A DNA stretch of 44,690 bases from Clostridium thailandense (GTDB taxonomy: Bacteria > Bacillota > Clostridia > Clostridiales > Clostridiaceae), in assembly GCF_019207025.1 (NCBI RefSeq), contig NZ_JAEEGC010000065.1, positions 1 to 44,690 of the forward strand, read 5' to 3'. Positions 1 through 7,015 of the stretch are shown here, piece by piece (positions within the stretch are counted from its first letter, which is position 1; each line of letters starts with the position of its first letter). The notes below the pieces were generated by a model, which saw only the letters and a program-made list of their open reading frames with translations, was not told the DNA's origin and searched no databases. The position numbers were made by a program, and so were the translations under genes.

Positions 1-204
1 GCACATATAAAAACTTTTTAATCAATCTTAGCGAAGTATTTTAGAAAGTCTTAGGACTGTTGATATGTTTGAGGCACGAGTTTATCAATGGTTCTTAGAC
101 TTTCAAAATACTGAGCTTTAGATTGATAAAAAGTTTTTATAGTGCTGAAGCTTGGAAACATATCCCGGAGTGTAAGTTAATTTTCGGCCGTGCAACCCTA
201 TATT
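1..204 (+). repeat. Dispersed hairpin-plus-tail repeat, copy 1
   Basis: A long imperfect hairpin pairs about 1-55 with about 92-145. It is followed by a tail (141-203) with a CCCGGAGTGTAAGTTAA core and TTTCGGCCGTG near the end. The apical loop (about 59-88) contains TGTTTGAG, CACGAG and TTATCAA blocks that recur, in inverse orientation, in the copy at 44503-44690. The tail recurs at 25581, 28828, 31371-31462 and 44503. No open frame of note lies inside. It could be a MITE-like element or a structured RNA; no transposase is visible. The left boundary may lie outside the window. Confidence 0.75.
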
Positions 205-388
205 TAAATTTTCATATTAGATGATTTTGTTGAATTGCTTCAAATGCCGAAACAAAAAAGTCAGCACATTTTACAGTATCAATAAGTATAGTAATAATAA
301 GATGTAGATCATTTAATTATAGGTGCCAGAGACATACATATAAGAAAGCTTGCATAATTGAAATCTAATGTATAAAAAGGGGGCAGCT
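205..388. other. AT-rich leader before kinase-like gene
   Basis: No gene is seen here. The stretch is AT-rich and presumably carries the promoter of the kinase-like gene, but I could not pick a convincing -35/-10 pair. The useful signal is the AAGGGGG ribosome binding site at about 377-383. Confidence 0.4.
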
Positions 389-925
389 ATGAATAAAGTG
401 GATATATCTGACAATATAGATTTAAGTAAATGTGAGTATTTGGGTAAAGGAAGGAATGGTAAGGTATACTTACTTCCTGACAGGAAGATTGTGATAAAAA
501 TATGTAGTATAGAACAAAGCTGCATAGATGAATATAAAGTTTTAAAAGCAGCAGAAGGTAGCTCATATTTTCCGAAAGTCTATGGAAGATATGGAAAAAT
601 GATGTTTAGGGAATATATCGGTGGAGAAAAGCTCTCAATTTATTTAAGAAAGAAAAAGGTGAGTAGAAATTTGGCAATAAGCTTGATTGGGCTTATTGAG
701 GAATTTAAAAGGCTTGAGTTTAGAAGACTGGACATAAGAGGAGAACATATATATGTACAAGATGACGAAAGTGTTAGAGTAATTGATCCAGCAGGGCAAA
801 TAGTAAAGTCAGCTAGTTATCCAAAGTCAATGCTTAAGGAGCTCAGAAGGCAGAAGTGCATAAAAAGGTTCTATGATATACTAAAAGAAGAGAGACCGGA
901 TTTATATAAGAAGTGGAAGAAATAA
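389..925 (+). CDS. Small kinase-like protein (eukaryotic-type kinase fold)
   Basis: A 178-residue protein that resembles the N-lobe and catalytic core of a Ser/Thr or Mn-dependent kinase. Visible elements are a glycine-rich loop GKGRNGKVY (about 20-28), a VIKI lysine (about 37-40), a catalytic-loop-like LDIRGEHI (about 120-127) and a DFG-like IDP (about 140). A full activation segment and C-lobe are missing, so it is shorter than a normal protein kinase. The ATG at 389 is preferred to the one at 368 because AAGGGGG lies just upstream of it. A strong hairpin at 927-971 follows the stop. Its substrate is unknown; some clostridial relatives are annotated simply as serine/threonine kinase. Kinase-like fold is fairly sure, activity is inference. 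Confidence 0.7.
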   Translation: MNKVDISDNIDLSKCEYLGKGRNGKVYLLPDRKIVIKICSIEQSCIDEYKVLKAAEGSSYFPKVYGRYGKMMFREYIGGEKLSIYLRKKKVSRNLAISLIGLIEEFKRLEFRRLDIRGEHIYVQDDESVRVIDPAGQIVKSASYPKSMLKELRRQKCIKRFYDILKEERPDLYKKWKK

Positions 926-926
926 A

Positions 927-971
927 AATTTTAGCTGCACAAGGAATTTATTTACCTATGCAGCTAAAATT
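927..971. terminator. Hairpin terminator after kinase-like gene
   Basis: Perfect 13-bp arms AATTTTAGCTGCA and TGCAGCTAAAATT surround a 19-nt loop. The gene to the left ends two bases before it and the LRAT remnant converges from the right, so it probably works in both directions. The T-tract is weak on the + strand and better on the - strand. Confidence 0.6.
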
Positions 972-1010
972 GTTAACTGGATACTGTAAGCTAAGCCCCA
1001 AGGATGTGAG

Positions 1011-1292
1011 TTACTTTAGGACACTAAGTTGAGATTTTGGAATAGCATCTACTTGAAAGGATTTGCTATTATTTGTTTTGCACCATATTACGAAATCTTC
1101 ACAGTTGTTTTGTAAAAGGTCATAGCTTTTTTCTCCCAATCTTTCCTTAGCACTTTTTATAACTTCCTCAGGTGTAAATTTTGAAGTATCTTTAAAATCT
1201 AGTACAAAATAGCTGCCGTCTTTAAAATACTTATTCATATCTTCTTTTGTAGTACTATCAAAAATTACAGTGTTCTCAAAATGTATTTTAAC
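1011..1292 (-). pseudogene. 5'-truncated LRAT/NlpC-P60-like acyltransferase remnant
   Basis: The frame from 1238 gives 75 residues ending in a clear LRAT-type block: FTPEEVIKSAKERLG, then NNCEDFVIWCK. The NCE motif carries the cysteine that acts as nucleophile in this family. The frame stays open upstream of the ATG to about 1310, and the residues there (KIHFENTVIF) still look like the family's VIHF strand, so similarity continues past the only ATG. The upstream catalytic-histidine region of a normal LRAT protein is absent. It is cut off by a stop and a perfect hairpin at 1306-1336. No good ribosome binding site precedes 1238. I read this as a decayed gene, though a short expressed fragment is possible. 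Confidence 0.6.
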
Positions 1293-1305
1293 ACGCAGGA
1301 TGACA

Positions 1306-1336
1306 AACAGCTATTTGTAACTTTTACAAATAGCTG
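1306..1336 (-). terminator. Perfect hairpin after hybrid histidine kinase
   Basis: ACAGCTATTTGTAA pairs with TTACAAATAGCTGT across a 3-nt loop. On the - strand it lies 12 bases after the hybrid kinase stop and is followed by TTTG, so it may terminate that gene. It also marks the point at which the LRAT-like remnant is cut. Confidence 0.5.
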
Positions 1337-1348
1337 TGATAAATACTA

Positions 1349-4015
1349 TTAGGATAAATATTTGTCTATTAAATCATACAAGCTCTGAAAATTAATTGGT
1401 TTAGCGATATAATCGTCCATTCCAGAGGATAAAAATTTCTCTTTATCACCAGTCATTGCATAGGCTGTCATAGCTATAATCGGAGTATGGTTTCCAGTTT
1501 TGCTTTCCCTGTCGCGAATTATTTTTGTAGCATCTAATCCATTCAATTTAGGCATCTGAATATCCATTAATATAAAATCCACTTCATTTTCATTAAACAA
1601 TTTTACGGCTTCACTTCCATTACAAGCAGATAAATATCTATAACCTTTTTTTTCTAACAATGTGCATATAAATCTTTGGTTTATTTCGTTATCATCTGCT
1701 ACTAATACAGTTTTATTGTATATGATTTCATTAGTATCTATAGAGTCAGGATAAATAATAGGAACATCTAAATCATTATCATTTGAGACATACTGATTTT
1801 TATTAACTAATGAAAATTCTACTGTAAAGTAAAAACAGCTGCCTTGACTTTCTTTACTGGTTACCCATATGTTACCATTCATCATAGAGACAAGATGTTT
1901 GCATATAGCTAGTCCCAGACCCGTTCCACCGTATTTTTTTGTGTATGAATCATCTACTTGACTAAAATTTTTAAAAAGTCTATCCATTTTATCAGCAGGT
2001 ATTCCTATTCCTGTGTCAGAGACAGAAAATTGGACATTAACTTTTCCTTCGGAACAAGAAATACGTTTTGCACAAAAAATTATGCTTCCTCTTTCAGTAA
2101 ATTTAAGAGCATTAGTTAGAAGATTCATTAAAATTTGGTTTAGTTTTAGCGGATCTCCAATTAAGCAGTCTTTCGTTAATGATGGATCTACAAAAGATAT
2201 AAATTCTAAGTATTTTTTCTTCGAAAGAATTGAAAAATTATTAACTAATGTATTTATAGTTTCTTCAAGATAAAAAGGAGCTAAATCAAGTTTAAATTTA
2301 CCAGATTCAATCTTAGCTATATCTAGAACATCATTAATTATATCCAATAGATGTTGTGATGAAGTTTTAACTACACTTAAATATTCAGATTGTTCTTCTG
2401 TAAGATCAGTCATTAAAGATAGCTCAGTCATTCCCATAATCCCATTTATAGGAGTTCTTATCTCATGACTCATATTTGCAAGAAATCTACTTTTGGCAAG
2501 GCTGGCTTCCTCGGCAGCAATTTTGGCTTTTCTTAATTCTTCTTCTCTTTCCATTCTTTCGGTTATGTCTCTTCCAATACAATAAATTACTTTATCTTCA
2601 TCGATTACAAAAGAACTCCATTCTATCCATTTATATTTTCCACTTTTACAGATATATCTATTTCTGTATGTTATTCTACCAGTTTTTAATAATAAGTTAA
2701 TAGCATTAAATGTAGAATCGAAATCATCTACGTGGAGAAAGTTAACAATGTTTTTGTGAATAAACTCTGATACTCTCCAGCCTAAAACGCTTTCTACGCC
2801 ATTACTAACATTTAAAAAATTCCATTTTAAATCTAAAATGCAGAATATGTCATCAGATAAATTAGTGAAATTGTAAACCATTTTTTCTACAGTCTTAACT
2901 CGTGTAATATCTTGTATTTGAGTTAATATTGACGTTGTATCTCCGTTTTCGTTAAAAATTGGGGTTATCAACATATCAAAATAGTAAGATGAATCTTTAA
3001 TGCCTAAAGAAGAATTATTTGATTTAAGGGTATACCTACGTGTTATTCTTGATGTTTGTCTATTTTTTATCTTATTTTTTGTTTTTTCAGGTATATATGG
3101 AGAAGCAAAAAAGTTATCATACTTAAAATCAGAAATACTATTTATTTTGAACATTTCACAAAAAGATTTGTTAGCAGAAATTGCATCACCATTTGAATTA
3201 AATAGTTCAATGCCGATAGGTGATTGCTCATATATATTTCTAAACATCTTTTCACTAACATATAGTTTTTCAGTAAGCTTTTTAGTTTCAGTTATATCCC
3301 TTGAAATCGTACATGAGCCAATAACTTCTCCTTTATAGTTTTTTAGTGGAGCGACATTTAAAGATAAGAAGACTTCTTCTCCATTTTTACATAATCTTTT
3401 AACCTCGTAATTCTTAACTTCTTCTCCAGACTTTATTTTATTTAAAAGATTTTTAATGCTTTTACCACTTTTATCACTATCTAAAATTGATAAGTTTTTT
3501 CCTATAATTTCATTTGGTGAATAGCCATAAATTTTTTCTGCAGCAGTATTCCAGCTTAATATTGTGCCATCTACATCTTGGCCGATTATGGCATTTTCAG
3601 ATGAATCTTCAATGGCTGTAAGTAGTAAGGCTTTTTTTATATACTCGTCCTTTTCTAGGTGATAATTTATTACTAGTATTAAATCAGGTTTAGTTCTTAT
3701 AAAATTACAATTAAATTTCCATTTTATGTTATTGATTTTTACTATTTTTTGAAATGCACAGCTGTTTTCGGTTGAGTTCTTAAAAAGTAAAAATTTTTTT
3801 TTAATAAACCATAATATATCATCAAACTTACTACCAATAGCATTTATATTTTTATCCATGTAAACGTTTGTAAACATTTCAACTGCTGCTGAAGTAATAG
3901 ATTTTATGCAATCATTACTGTCAATTAAGATATAGGGTACTCCTATATCTGATAGGAATTCTAAGGAATTATATAAGTTTTCAGTATTATTTAATAAATC
4001 TTTCATAATTAACAA
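1349..4015 (-). CDS. Hybrid sensor histidine kinase/response regulator with four PAS domains
   Basis: An 888-residue soluble phosphorelay sensor. In order: a PAS-like region (about 15-120), PAS-PAC (about 133-245, ending ISRDITETK), PAS-PAC (about 255-372), PAS-PAC (about 380-490, ending GRDITERME), HisKA with MSHEIRTP and phosphoacceptor His517, HATPase with N-box NLLTNALKF and G-boxes DTGIGI and GGTGLGL, and a receiver with FILMDIQMP and phosphoacceptor Asp818 plus a conserved Lys in AKPIN. No membrane segment is evident, so it likely senses an intracellular signal. The start is uncertain: TTG at 4015 or ATG at 4006. AAGAGGTGG at 4041-4049 lies far upstream, but a hairpin in between (4017-4032) would shorten the gap to about 9 bases for the TTG. 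No separate output regulator is adjacent. Confidence 0.92.
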   Translation of the reverse strand: MLIMKDLLNNTENLYNSLEFLSDIGVPYILIDSNDCIKSITSAAVEMFTNVYMDKNINAIGSKFDDILWFIKKKFLLFKNSTENSCAFQKIVKINNIKWKFNCNFIRTKPDLILVINYHLEKDEYIKKALLLTAIEDSSENAIIGQDVDGTILSWNTAAEKIYGYSPNEIIGKNLSILDSDKSGKSIKNLLNKIKSGEEVKNYEVKRLCKNGEEVFLSLNVAPLKNYKGEVIGSCTISRDITETKKLTEKLYVSEKMFRNIYEQSPIGIELFNSNGDAISANKSFCEMFKINSISDFKYDNFFASPYIPEKTKNKIKNRQTSRITRRYTLKSNNSSLGIKDSSYYFDMLITPIFNENGDTTSILTQIQDITRVKTVEKMVYNFTNLSDDIFCILDLKWNFLNVSNGVESVLGWRVSEFIHKNIVNFLHVDDFDSTFNAINLLLKTGRITYRNRYICKSGKYKWIEWSSFVIDEDKVIYCIGRDITERMEREEELRKAKIAAEEASLAKSRFLANMSHEIRTPINGIMGMTELSLMTDLTEEQSEYLSVVKTSSQHLLDIINDVLDIAKIESGKFKLDLAPFYLEETINTLVNNFSILSKKKYLEFISFVDPSLTKDCLIGDPLKLNQILMNLLTNALKFTERGSIIFCAKRISCSEGKVNVQFSVSDTGIGIPADKMDRLFKNFSQVDDSYTKKYGGTGLGLAICKHLVSMMNGNIWVTSKESQGSCFYFTVEFSLVNKNQYVSNDNDLDVPIIYPDSIDTNEIIYNKTVLVADDNEINQRFICTLLEKKGYRYLSACNGSEAVKLFNENEVDFILMDIQMPKLNGLDATKIIRDRESKTGNHTPIIAMTAYAMTGDKEKFLSSGMDDYIAKPINFQSLYDLIDKYLS

Positions 4016-4016
4016 A

Positions 4017-4049
4017 AATAGCTTTTGCTATTCTTATAGTCCACCTCTT
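4017..4049 (-). promoter_or_regulatory. Shine-Dalgarno, hairpin, start arrangement of the hybrid kinase
   Basis: On the - strand AAGAGGTGG (4041-4049) is followed by the hairpin AATAGC-AAAA-GCTATT (4017-4032), then TTG at 4015. The linear spacing is 25 bases; subtracting the hairpin leaves 9, a normal distance. This decides in favour of the TTG start if the hairpin forms. Confidence 0.45.
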
Positions 4050-4170
4050 TTCTAAAAAAGCGTTAGAAACAAAGATAATTAAACCATAAAATTAAATTTA
4101 TAGAGTATATTTTAATTTAAGTATATTACTTTGAAAAATCTTATTCAATAAAAAAATAATTATAAAAAAA

Positions 4171-4206
4171 AGTCAGTTATTGTGTAACAATAACTGACTT
4201 TTTTTA
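4171..4206. terminator. Bidirectional terminator
   Basis: AGTCAGTTATTG and CAATAACTGACT form a perfect 12-bp stem with loop TGTAA. It is flanked by an A-run on the left and a T-run on the right. It lies between the BFD-like gene, which it terminates on the - strand, and the hybrid kinase start. Confidence 0.85.
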
Positions 4207-4257
4207 GCAGATATCTCAAGTCTGAGATTTGGTGATGGTCGCTTACTCAGTGAGTAC

Positions 4258-4494
4258 TCATCTGACTAAAGGAAGAGGAGTTTCATTAATGTATTCATTT
4301 AATAATTGTTGGATTTTTGGTGTACAACGTCTTCCGCAACATGAACCGGTTCCAGCTCCTGTGACTTTTTTTACTTCTTCTATAGTTTTAGCTCCATTAC
4401 CTATAGCTTTCTTTACAGTAGCCCTAGATATACATTTACAAACACAGAACTTAGTGAGTTTATCTAAAATTTCAATATTTACATTTTGTTCCAT
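4258..4494 (-). CDS. BFD-like [2Fe-2S]-binding protein
   Basis: A 78-residue protein of the bacterioferritin-associated-ferredoxin-like family. It has CVCKC near residue 17-21 and the second pair in GTGSCCGRRC near residue 53-62, with the family's GAKTIEEVKK helix between. These cysteines would hold a [2Fe-2S] cluster. Family members transfer electrons in iron release, or form domains of nitrite reductase and similar flavoproteins; which applies here cannot be told. ATG 4494 is chosen over ATG 4500 and TTG 4515; the ribosome binding site is weak for all three. A promoter (4623-4651) and a large palindrome with GATAAT halves lie upstream, hinting at iron control. Confidence 0.82.
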   Translation of the reverse strand: MEQNVNIEILDKLTKFCVCKCISRATVKKAIGNGAKTIEEVKKVTGAGTGSCCGRRCTPKIQQLLNEYINETPLPLVR

Positions 4495-4570
4495 TAACAT
4501 CACTTCAACTTTCAATTTTAATAATAAAATCTGAGGAGGGATTTTTGGTTGTAATAAATTTTGGGGTAAG

Positions 4571-4628
4571 TATAATATCTATACGATAATAAATATTTAA
4601 TAACATTTATTATCGTATAGATATTATA
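4571..4628. promoter_or_regulatory. Perfect 24-bp palindrome at the BFD-like promoter
   Basis: Two perfect 24-bp arms (4571-4594 and 4605-4628) flank a 10-nt spacer. Each arm contains CGATAATAAAT or its complement, similar to the GATAAT half-sites of Fur boxes. The right arm contains the -10 hexamer of the BFD-like promoter, and the rest covers its start site. No T-tract follows, so it is not an ordinary terminator. It is either an operator or a 5'-leader hairpin. Confidence 0.65.
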
Positions 4629-4651
4629 AGATTATTTTATAAAAAAGTAAA
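4623..4651 (-). promoter_or_regulatory. Promoter of the BFD-like gene
   Basis: On the - strand TTTACT (4646-4651), a 17-base spacer and a perfect TATAAT (4623-4628). The -10 is inside the outer end of the palindrome, so a protein bound there would block transcription. Confidence 0.65.
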
Positions 4652-4696
4652 GAAAAATTTGCATTGAAATATACCCCCCTAACTAAAGTATGTAGT

Positions 4697-5932
4697 TTAC
4701 ATATTTAAATGTGTACTTTTATACAAAACTGGTATTGCCGCTGCTATAAGGATCATACCCATAAAAGCAGGTGAGGCATGGCCAAGTGATACATAGATTT
4801 GACCTCCAATGATAGGACCAATCATTCTTGCTAAAGCCTGAATAGATTGGCTGCCTCCTTGAATCCTTCCTTGCTCATTAGAATTCACAGATTTGGACAC
4901 CATACCATTGAAGGAAGGTCCAAAAATAGAATCACCAAATCCAAATATAAACATTCCAGCAATAAGAAGAGGATAGAATGAGAACAAAGCCGATGCTGCA
5001 ATAAGACTGTAGCCTATAATCTCCGAAACCATTCCAAGAATAGCTATCTGTTTATCTCCAAGTTTTTCTAAAAGTTTTGGCATTATGAGACTTTGTGAAA
5101 TGATGTCTTGGATGCCCATTATTGAAAACATGAGTCCGATTAGTGCAGGCTGAAAGCTGAAAGTATCTATTGTAAATTGTGAAAAAACAGCCTGTAAAGA
5201 TCCATTAGGTATCCAAAGTAAGAACCCAGACAAAAGTAGTCTTTTTAAGTTTTTCATGGAAATTATGCTTGCAAGCTGTGTAAAAGGATTTAGTCTTACA
5301 AAGGTAATCTTTTCTAGTCTATTATTCTTGTCAAGGCTCTCAGGCATAAAAAAGATTCCATAAACAACATTTAGTAAAGTTATTATTGCTCCAAAATACA
5401 TGGGTACAGAATAACCAAACTTAGCGAGTAATCCGCCTAGAGTTGGGCCAATAACGGTGCCTACACCTACAACCGCACTCACCCATCCAAAGTATTTGGT
5501 TCTCTGCTTTGGAGGAATGATGTCTGCAAAATATGCGAAGATAGTGCTTATGGTACCTCCTGTTATACCGTCTATTATGCGCCCAGCAAATAATACCCAT
5601 ATAGCTCCTCCAATGCCGAAAACTAAGTACCCGATTGCTGAACCCAAAAGGCATACTAAGAGTACTGGACGACGGCCATATCTATCGCTCAAAGCTCCAA
5701 GTCCAGGAGCTGAAAAAAAAACACAAACTGCATAAACAGAGGTAAGCAGCGTAACAACTATAGCTTGATCTCCTGGATTGCTTATATAAGGCTGAACTAA
5801 GAATGGAACAACAGGTGATATGATAGTGAAGCCTATCCCACAAAGAAACACAGACATAAGACCGAATATTAAAGCTTTTTTATCTACGGTTTGTGCTGTG
5901 TTCTGTACATTACGTGATTTAAATTTGAACAT
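4697..5932 (-). CDS. MFS drug/metabolite efflux transporter (TetA/DHA1-like)
   Basis: A 411-residue major facilitator protein with about 12 hydrophobic segments. The loop 2-3 motif is present as GALSDRYGRRP (about 79-89), and the antiporter-type motif region in the fifth helix is around VGTVIGPTLGG. This fits the DHA1 (TetA/NorA-like) drug:proton antiporters. GAGAGGAG precedes ATG 5932 at a good distance. It lies downstream of a MarR regulator on the same strand, separated by a terminator and its own promoter with two operator-like repeats. Export of a toxic compound that also relieves MarR repression is the natural reading; the substrate is unknown. Confidence 0.9.
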   Translation of the reverse strand: MFKFKSRNVQNTAQTVDKKALIFGLMSVFLCGIGFTIISPVVPFLVQPYISNPGDQAIVVTLLTSVYAVCVFFSAPGLGALSDRYGRRPVLLVCLLGSAIGYLVFGIGGAIWVLFAGRIIDGITGGTISTIFAYFADIIPPKQRTKYFGWVSAVVGVGTVIGPTLGGLLAKFGYSVPMYFGAIITLLNVVYGIFFMPESLDKNNRLEKITFVRLNPFTQLASIISMKNLKRLLLSGFLLWIPNGSLQAVFSQFTIDTFSFQPALIGLMFSIMGIQDIISQSLIMPKLLEKLGDKQIAILGMVSEIIGYSLIAASALFSFYPLLIAGMFIFGFGDSIFGPSFNGMVSKSVNSNEQGRIQGGSQSIQALARMIGPIIGGQIYVSLGHASPAFMGMILIAAAIPVLYKSTHLNM

Positions 5933-5959
5933 TTAAATTCTCCTCTCAAAATTCGTATT

Positions 5960-6015
5960 TTTGTTTCTTTGTCAACAAAAATATCATATCACTATTTTGT
6001 TTCCTTGTCAACAAA
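5960..6015 (-). promoter_or_regulatory. MFS promoter with two MarR operator-like repeats
   Basis: On the - strand a near-consensus promoter TTGACA (6006-6011), 17-base spacer, TATGAT (5983-5988). Two near-identical 20-bp copies of the motif TTGTTGACAAAGAAACAAA occur at 5996-6015, overlapping the -35, and at 5960-5979, just past the -10 near the start site. They are 36 bp apart. A third, weaker copy lies at the marR promoter. This is a classic repression layout. Confidence 0.85.
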
Positions 6016-6026
6016 GCAATAAAAAT

Positions 6027-6070
6027 AAAAATGCAGCCGTCCTCAATAGAGATGAGCTGCATTTTTATTT
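6027..6070. terminator. Terminator between marR-like gene and MFS gene
   Basis: AAAAATGCAGC and GCTGCATTTTT flank a partly paired centre (6029-6066). It lies just after the MarR stop on the - strand and has A- and T-rich flanks on both sides, so the pump is transcribed mainly from its own promoter. Confidence 0.75.
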
Positions 6071-6083
6071 TCGTTATTCAAAT

Positions 6084-6557
6084 TTATTCCGACTTAATAT
6101 CTATACCCTGTTTTTTAATTTCTGCATCTAAATGCCGAATATACTTTTCCACGAAACTAAGCATACTGTCAAATTGTTCCTCTGTTACTTCATCGAATAC
6201 GACTTTATCTCTCTCTTGAAACTCTTTGTGCAGTTCCTCGTGGACTTTGTAAATTTCTTGCCCTTGTTCAGTAAGTTTAAAATAAATTTCTTTCTTATTA
6301 TCTGGCTTTTGATAGCTTTCAATGACCCCTTTTTTTATGAGTTTCTTGGTCATTTTACTTATGGCTCCCCTAGTCATATAAAAGGACTCTGCAAGTTTTG
6401 TCACGTTGGACTCTGCATTTCTTCCAATGTATTCGATGCAATGTACTTCAGAAGATTTATAACCTTTAAAGCTGTCTTCCATCTTAAGTTTATTAAGCCA
6501 AACCATCTTATTGTATAAGTCCCTGAAACGCATTTTGACCTGTTCTTCTTTGTTCAT
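6084..6557 (-). CDS. MarR family transcriptional regulator
   Basis: A 157-residue winged-helix regulator. The recognition region reads NVTKLAESFYMTRGAISKMTKKLIKKGVIE (given here only as positions about 48-76), followed by a wing with KPDNKKEIYFKLTEQG. N- and C-terminal helices would form the dimer interface. ATG 6557 is chosen because GGGAGGACATATC precedes it; longer starts lack this. It likely represses the downstream MFS pump and itself, because a shared 19-bp motif sits on both promoters. No conserved cysteine suggests OhrR-type oxidation sensing, so the inducer is probably a small ligand. Confidence 0.92.
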   Translation of the reverse strand: MNKEEQVKMRFRDLYNKMVWLNKLKMEDSFKGYKSSEVHCIEYIGRNAESNVTKLAESFYMTRGAISKMTKKLIKKGVIESYQKPDNKKEIYFKLTEQGQEIYKVHEELHKEFQERDKVVFDEVTEEQFDSMLSFVEKYIRHLDAEIKKQGIDIKSE

Positions 6558-6591
6558 GATATGTCCTCCCACCTGTTGGTGTATTAACAAT

Positions 6592-6623
6592 ATTATATTA
6601 AATAAATGTTTCTATTTCAACAA
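6592..6623 (-). promoter_or_regulatory. marR-like promoter with third operator copy
   Basis: On the - strand TTGAAA (6615-6620), a 17-base spacer, TATAAT (6592-6597). The overlapping sequence TTGTTGAAATAGAAACATT (6605-6623) matches the MFS operator motif at 15 of 19 positions, which supports autoregulation. Confidence 0.75.
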
Positions 6624-7006
6624 TATTAAAACAATTACTTTAGAGATTGAGCTATACGTTAGGAAATAATATATATTATGATAAATTTAGGTTATACTAT
6701 AATCAAAAGAATTAGTATGAATTCTTTTGTGTGATTTAATATAATTTAAAATTAAGAAAATTAACATTAATAAATTGATTATTGCATTGTTAAAAAAAAA
6801 TAATGCAATAATTCTTAAATACACGTAAAATGTTAAATTACACAGAAAAAAGTAGAGTGAGAGTAAAATTTAATGCAATTGTATTGATATACTTTAAAAT
6901 CTGGATTTGCAAGTGTTGATTTTTATCTTACTTTGTGGTGAAATATAAACAGTCAAAAGTATTCGTTTTTTTGTATTTATGTAAACGACTGCGTTAAAAA
7001 GAAAGG
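6624..7006. other. AT-rich intergenic region before dipeptidase
   Basis: No gene is seen. It holds an inverted repeat ATTATTGCATT / AATGCAATAAT (6778-6788 and 6802-6812) around an A-run and a shorter one around 6704-6728 (AAAAGAATT / AATTCTTTT). Neither has a proper terminator tail. The promoter for the dipeptidase must lie here but I could not fix it. Confidence 0.4.
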
Positions 7007-7015
7007 ATGATAATA

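Noticed and set aside
6704..6812. Inverted repeats before pepD as terminators
   Set aside because: No T-tract follows on either strand and no gene ends here.
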